Below the pieces are notes generated by a model that had not been told where the DNA came from, did no database searches, and was given only the letters and a program-made list of their open reading frames with translations. A stretch of 64,000 bases of DNA from Sediminibacterium sp. Gen4 (GTDB lineage Bacteria; Bacteroidota; Bacteroidia; Chitinophagales; Chitinophagaceae), in contig JACBFI010000012.1 of NCBI GenBank assembly GCA_013391385.1, forward strand, positions 1-64,000. The letters are read 5' to 3'. Made by a program: the position numbers and the translations under genes. This document shows, piece by piece, positions 60,901 to 64,000 of this stretch; the stretch's first letter is position 1; each line of letters starts with the position of its first letter.

Positions 60901-62431
60901 TTAATACGGCCAGTGGTGTATCGGTTCCCATGGAGCCAATCGGTTCTTTTCCGTCCAGTGCCATTGGAGCAATAATTGTATCCAAATCTTCGGTAGAATA
61001 TCCAAATGCTTTCTGGTATTTGAATACCTGATCATGTTCTAAATGCGTGAACATCACTCTGGGTTCTGGTAATTCTTCCAGTCTGATTTTATATTTGTTC
61101 AACCACTCTCCATAAGGTTTTTGAGAACAGATCTGTTGTTTCAATTCTTCATCACTGATAATGCGACCCTGTTCCATATCCACTACAAACATTTTCCCGG
61201 GTTGTAGTCTTCCTTTTTCTTTGATCAATGAAGGGTCGATGGGAAGTGTGCCTGTCTCAGAAGCCATGATCACACGATCATCTGTGGTAACACAATAGCG
61301 TGATGGACGTAATCCGTTTCTATCCAAAGTAGCACCGATGATCTTTCCATCTGTAAAGGAAATGGAAGCGGGGCCATCCCAAGGTTCCATCATACAAGCA
61401 TGGTATTCATAAAAAGCTTTCTTCACGGGGGCCATCTGATCATTACCGTCCCATGCTTCCGGGATCAGCATCATCATCACATGTGGTAAGGATCTGCCGG
61501 TGAGGGTGAGTAACTCGATCATATTATCCAAACAAGCGGAATCTGATTGTCCGTGGGTAACAATTGGTAAGAGCATATCCATTTCTTCTCTCGTGAAATA
61601 GGGAGAAGTAAATCCTTTCTCACTTGTTCTTAACCAGTTCAGGTTTCCTTGTAGTGTATTGATCTCGCCATTGTGTGCGATGTATCGGAAAGGCTGTGCC
61701 AGTTTCCAGGAAGGAAAAGTATTGGTTGCAAAACGGGAGTGAACGAGTCCGAATGTAGACACTACACGTTTATCATTCAGGTCAGGAAAATAGCCACGTA
61801 CTTGCGTGCTGGTGAGCTGGCCTTTGTACACAATGGTTTTATGCGAAAGCGATGCCAGGTAAAATCCGATCTCATCTTTTTTAACGGTGTTGTTGATCGT
61901 ATGTGTAGCATAATTGCGCAGAACAAATAATTTTCTTTCAAAGTCAACCGGATTGGTCAAATGATCCGGACAAGCAATGAAAACTTGTTCCATGAAGGGT
62001 TCTACGGATAATGCTGTTTTGCCAATGTCAGTTGTGTTGACAGGAACTTTTCGATAGCAAAGAATATCGAGACCCAGTTTTTCTGCAGAGCGATTGAAGA
62101 TGTCGCGACATTCTTCACGAAGTCGCAATTCTTTGGGGAAGAAGATAAATCCCACACCATATTTTCCATAAGCAGGAAGGTGTACCCCCTGGCGAATACA
62201 TTCATCAAAAAAGAATTCGTGTGGAATTTGGATCATGATTCCCGCACCATCGCCTGTATTGCTCTCGCAACCACAGGCACCACGGTGTTCCATATTTTCC
62301 AATACCGTCAATGCATCTGCAATGTGCTGATGTGATTTACTGCCTTTGATGTTGGCTACGAATCCAATGCCACAAGCATCATGTTCGAAGCTGGGGTCAT
62401 ACAGACCCGTGCTGTTGTTAGAAACAAGCAT
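57908..62431 (-). CDS. gltB: glutamate synthase large subunit
   Basis: A 1507-residue enzyme. The N-terminal glutaminase domain starts at Cys20 ([10 protein letters not shown]) after a short propeptide that is probably removed so that Cys becomes the N-terminal nucleophile. The central and FMN domains follow ([27 protein letters not shown]), with the 3Fe-4S motif [14 protein letters not shown], and a C-terminal GXGXG-repeat domain. I start at ATG 62431; the TTG two codons upstream is less likely. Together with gltD it forms the GOGAT arm of ammonium assimilation next to an ammonium channel. Confidence 0.95.
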   Translation of the reverse strand: MLVSNNSTGLYDPSFEHDACGIGFVANIKGSKSHQHIADALTVLENMEHRGACGCESNTGDGAGIMIQIPHEFFFDECIRQGVHLPAYGKYGVGFIFFPKELRLREECRDIFNRSAEKLGLDILCYRKVPVNTTDIGKTALSVEPFMEQVFIACPDHLTNPVDFERKLFVLRNYATHTINNTVKKDEIGFYLASLSHKTIVYKGQLTSTQVRGYFPDLNDKRVVSTFGLVHSRFATNTFPSWKLAQPFRYIAHNGEINTLQGNLNWLRTSEKGFTSPYFTREEMDMLLPIVTHGQSDSACLDNMIELLTLTGRSLPHVMMMLIPEAWDGNDQMAPVKKAFYEYHACMMEPWDGPASISFTDGKIIGATLDRNGLRPSRYCVTTDDRVIMASETGTLPIDPSLIKEKGRLQPGKMFVVDMEQGRIISDEELKQQICSQKPYGEWLNKYKIRLEELPEPRVMFTHLEHDQVFKYQKAFGYSTEDLDTIIAPMALDGKEPIGSMGTDTPLAVLSEQPQHLSSYFKQLFAQVTNPPIDPIRERMVMSLATFAGSNGNLLVEEPLACHSVALKHPVLNNYELEKIRSIDTGIFQAKTLQTYFRADGKPGSLKAGLDRICRYAADAVEDGFEVLILTDRAIDSDHAQIPSLLATAAVHHHLIRKGYRGQVGIIVEAGDVWEVHHFACLIAFGATAINPYLALSSIRDMKLSNKLQTDIDADQLKKNYIKAVNEGLLKVFSKMGISTLQSYQGAQIFEIIGLNKKVVDTYFTGATSRIEGMGLDEIAKETLAKHFFAFGKKEISVDRLPVGGIYQWKRKGEFHLFNPQTIHLLQHATKSNDYATFKKYSKLINDQSEKACTLRSLFQFRKNRPSISIDEVEPAENIYKRFATGAMSFGSISWEAHTTLAIAMNRLGGKSNTGEGGEDEIRYQPLPNGDSMRSSIKQVASARFGVTSLYLTEADELQIKMAQGAKPGEGGQLPGHKVDEWIGKTRHATPGVGLISPPPHHDIYSIEDLAQLIFDLKNANRKARINVKLVSKAGVGTIAAGVAKAKADVVLISGHDGGTGASPISSIKHAGLPWELGLAETHQTLVKNKLRSRIVVQADGQMKTGRDIAIATLLGAEEWGVATAALIVEGCIMMRKCHLNTCPVGVATQDPELRKRFAGDPDHVVHFFKFITQELREIMAELGYRTVNEMVGQVDDLEMREGITHWKYDKLDLSAILFKEPESLYTGLYQQEEQDHGLSSVLDWKLLALAKPAIDQKEKVRANVEIKNTDRTVGTILSNEITKKYRAAGLPDDTIHFSFQGTAGQSFGAFNTKGITLELEGDANDYFGKGLSGATLIVYPAKASAFVPEENIIIGNVALYGATSGKAFIRGKAGERFAVRNSGAEVVVEGVGDHGCEYMTGGKAIILGSTGRNFAAGMSGGIAYIYDVEGSFAEKCNMEMVALDPLETDDSIYLKEMITQHHTYTNSTVARFILDDFDHQLKNFVKVFPGDYKKALQKKATVTQGY

Positions 62432-62574
62432 GTGCAACCGAATTAAAGTTCAGGAAATAGAATGGCAGGCAATCAGCAGTAAGTTAATCAATAAAAGCGT
62501 AGAAAAGAAAATAGTTATTCAATAAATATGAACATTGATTAAATATTGTTCAATAAATAGAAAAATATAGGCTT

Positions 62575-62610
62575 AATCATTCAAAACAAACGTTAGTTTT
62601 TTGAATGATT
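62575..62610. promoter_or_regulatory. 12-bp inverted repeat upstream of gltB
   Basis: AATCATTCAAAA and TTTTGAATGATT are exact reverse complements around a 12-base loop, about 145 bases before the gltB start. It could be an operator, or the terminator of ispE (it lies downstream of that gene on the minus strand). Confidence 0.45.
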
Positions 62611-62683
62611 GTCATCCCCATTATAGTTGTCACACATGTAATCATCAACTAAAATTGCCCATATTTCTCTAAACAGTAAAATC

Positions 62684-62720
62684 TTGCAGCCTGCAGCATG
62701 CAGCTTGAAGCTTGCAGCTC
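62684..62720. repeat. GCAGCTTG-type intergenic repeat, first copy
   Basis: Overlapping palindromic units TGCAGCCTGCA, GCATGC, CAGCTTGAAGCTTG and GCAGCTCG lie just after the ispE stop on the minus strand. A second copy lies at 63632-63681, so the ispE gene is flanked by the family. Confidence 0.75.
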
Positions 62721-62733
62721 GTACCCCATCCCC

Positions 62734-63561
62734 TCAATCAACCAAATCTCTATACACAAAGTAGTGTTCCGGAAAGGAGAGGGTAATTTTTGTTTCTTTT
62801 TTGAAAATGCCATACACAGTACTGCCTGTACCTGTCATAGATGCGTATACGGCACCATGTTGGTATAATCTGTCTTTGAGCTCTCGAATCTCTGGATAAG
62901 CACTCATGACCGAAGTTTCAAAATCATTGATCAATTGATCATGCCAAGTTGAAGGATCTTGTGTAACGATCTGTTCACAACTGATGGAAGGGATAGCTGG
63001 GTTTAGTTGTCCGAAAGCCCAACCGGTAGGAACATGGATACCGGGATTTACTAATACAAATTGGTAGGCACTGAGATCTAATGACAATGGCTTCATGATT
63101 TCACCTCTACCTGTAGCAAAACAGGGTTGGTTCAAAATAAAGAATGGACAATCACTTCCCAATTGCAGTGCATATTGAATCAATTGCTCTTGCGTTAGTC
63201 CCAATTGAAATTGTTGATTTAGCAATCGTAGTGTAAAAGCACCATCAGCACTACCACCGCCCAATCCCGCGCCCATGGGAATGGTTTTATGCAGGTGCAT
63301 TTGAATCGCAGGTAAAGTAGGGAAATCTTGTTTCAGTAAAGTATAAGCTTTTACACAAAGATTTTGATGCGTCTCGCCTTGAACAGGAAGTCCTGTCATA
63401 TTGAAGTCAACAGGAGTATCTGTCGCACCACGCACCATCTCCAATGCATCTCTCAATCCATGTATCGGATAAAATACCGTTTCAATATCATGATACCCAT
63501 CTTCCCGCTTACGCACCACCCGTAAACCCAGATTGATTTTCGCGTTAGGAAAGAGGATCAT
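62734..63561 (-). CDS. ispE: 4-diphosphocytidyl-2-C-methyl-D-erythritol kinase
   Basis: A 275-residue GHMP kinase of the MEP isoprenoid pathway. It starts MILFPNAKINLGL, with the ATP-binding loop PMGAGLGGGSADGAF and the C-terminal motif MTGTGSTVYG. The frame stays open 38 codons upstream to 63675, but those codons are the translated AGGTGAAA-type and AGCTTG-type repeats, so I start at ATG 63561. The repeat ends at the start codon and forms its 5' leader. Confidence 0.94.
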   Translation of the reverse strand: MILFPNAKINLGLRVVRKREDGYHDIETVFYPIHGLRDALEMVRGATDTPVDFNMTGLPVQGETHQNLCVKAYTLLKQDFPTLPAIQMHLHKTIPMGAGLGGGSADGAFTLRLLNQQFQLGLTQEQLIQYALQLGSDCPFFILNQPCFATGRGEIMKPLSLDLSAYQFVLVNPGIHVPTGWAFGQLNPAIPSISCEQIVTQDPSTWHDQLINDFETSVMSAYPEIRELKDRLYQHGAVYASMTGTGSTVYGIFKKETKITLSFPEHYFVYRDLVD

Positions 63562-63590
63562 AGAGGTGAAAGGTGAAAGGTGAAAGGAAA
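63562..63590. repeat. AGGTGAAA-type repeat directly before ispE
   Basis: Three copies of AGGTGAAA (63564-63587, with a final G variation) plus trailing units touch the ispE start codon. It is the same family as 9062-9149 but one-armed. Copy-number changes here would alter the ispE leader. Confidence 0.75.
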
Positions 63591-63631
63591 ATAGTGAATA
63601 GTGAGTAGTTAGTATTTTATTAAACTTACTT

Positions 63632-63681
63632 GTAGCTTGCAGCCTGTAGCTAGGAGCTAGAAGCTTGAAGCTCATAGCTTA
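63632..63681. repeat. GCAGCTTG-type intergenic repeat, second copy
   Basis: Overlapping units TAGCTTGCAGCCTGTAGC, TAGGAGCTAGAAGCTTG and AAGCTCATAGCTT. The last bases overlap the stop codon (63679-63681) of the next gene on the minus strand. Same family as 62684-62720. Confidence 0.75.
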
Positions 63682-64000
63682 CTTCCTCTTATTCATCTCA
63701 TCCCTAATCGCAATCGCTCTGATATAATCTTCGTGTTCGAGTACATCATTGAGTAAGGTTTGCAATTCTTCTAGGCTCATATTGCTGAGGTCTTCCCGTC
63801 CGCTGCCACTTTCTTCTACACCTACGGCTTCTGCTTTTTGTTTTTTACCGGTACCACCATCTTCCATGAGAATACCTGCATTTTCAAGGATATGTTCATA
63901 GGTATAGATGGGACATCCGAAACGAACCGCCAATGCCAATGCATCACTGGTTCTACTATCTATTTCAACGGTATCATGTTCTGTGAAACACACCAGCTTG
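63679..64000 (-). CDS. bifunctional nuclease (DUF151/BFN) family protein, 5' end missing
   Basis: The frame is open from the window's right edge to the stop at 63679, giving the last 106 residues. VEIDSRTSDALALAVRFGCPIYTYEHILENAGI is the BFN (DUF151) signature, and the C-terminal LEELQTLLNDVLEHEDYIRAIAIRDEMNKRK is a UVR-type helical motif. Bacteroidota members have exactly this BFN-UVR layout. A DNase activity is known for some relatives, so the nuclease name is provisional. The gene continues past position 64000. Confidence 0.85.
   Translation of the reverse strand, partial: KLVCFTEHDTVEIDSRTSDALALAVRFGCPIYTYEHILENAGILMEDGGTGKKQKAEAVGVEESGSGREDLSNMSLEELQTLLNDVLEHEDYIRAIAIRDEMNKRK

Larger units (their letters stand above)
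62432..62733. other. intergenic region upstream of gltB with repeats
   Basis: No gene. Notable items: two direct copies of TTnTTCAATAAATA (about 62514 and 62547) about 33 bases apart; a hairpin of AATCATTCAAAA (62575-62586) with TTTTGAATGATT (62599-62610); and a GCAGCTTG-type repeat at 62684-62720. No exact TAnnTTTG box was found for gltB. Confidence 0.5.

Noticed and set aside
63562-63675. N-terminal extension of IspE
   Set aside because: The 38 extra codons are the translation of intergenic repeat units. IspE homology starts at the Met encoded at 63561.

Overview
The window looks like a chromosomal segment of a Bacteroidota bacterium, most likely a member of the Chitinophagaceae. The resemblance to freshwater genera such as Sediminibacterium is inference, not something I could test. 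The signs are: AT-leaning coding DNA; start regions without Shine-Dalgarno boxes but with at least 13 exact copies of the Bacteroidota -7 promoter motif TAnnTTTG; many short proteins with Sec signal or lipoprotein signals; two ECF sigma factors paired with membrane partners; and families typical of the phylum (DUF2723, DUF6702, SprB-type repeats, OmpA with TSP3 repeats, the DAHP synthase-chorismate mutase fusion). There is no rRNA, tRNA, CRISPR array, phage or insertion sequence that I can support.

Layout. 1-958 is non-coding and carries palindromic repeats. 959-7088 holds a large DUF2723 membrane protein and a VWA/AAA+ pair. 7320-16598 holds cysteine desulfurase, glmM, a PAP2 phosphatase/GT39 pair, a CorC-type transporter and a HupE-like protein. 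16609-29014 is mostly envelope and secreted proteins (M1 peptidase, esterase, Asp-box propeller, GH13 lipoprotein) and the first ECF sigma module. 29034-35121 holds bioB, rluD, a repeat-expanded lipB, a PLP deaminase and a nucleotidyltransferase. 35295-37299 is a second ECF sigma module: sigma factor, an anti-sigma-like/trypsin-like protease fusion and a divergent small lipoprotein. 37677-47053 is an aromatic amino acid cluster: leader peptide, pheA, aminotransferase, tyrA, a DEAD-box helicase, DAHP synthase-chorismate mutase, aroB, aroA and aroC. 47075-51090 holds small proteins, RlpA, OmpA and murB. 51104-54325 holds priA and plsC. 54813-62431 is a nitrogen-assimilation block (amt, gltD, gltB, all on the minus strand). 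The right edge has ispE and a truncated bifunctional nuclease gene.

The strongest new observation is an unannotated attenuator in front of pheA. A 29-codon leader ORF (37677-37766) contains the run WFYFFFYYFF. It is followed by mutually exclusive stems and a GC-rich hairpin with eight T residues ending 14 bases before the pheA start. This has the architecture of a ribosome-mediated attenuator sensing Phe, Tyr and Trp, and it would control the pheA-aminotransferase-tyrA unit. Second, lipB carries about 50 in-frame extra codons made of copies of an 18-bp palindrome that also occurs, with compensated stem changes, in a distant intergenic region. Third, the intergenic regions hold several unrelated families of degenerate 7-9-mer repeats arranged as long hairpins. 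Fourth, five genes have TAnnTTTG ending only 4-5 bases before the start codon, which suggests leaderless transcripts.

All functional calls come from reading motifs by eye. No database search, alignment or folding program was run.
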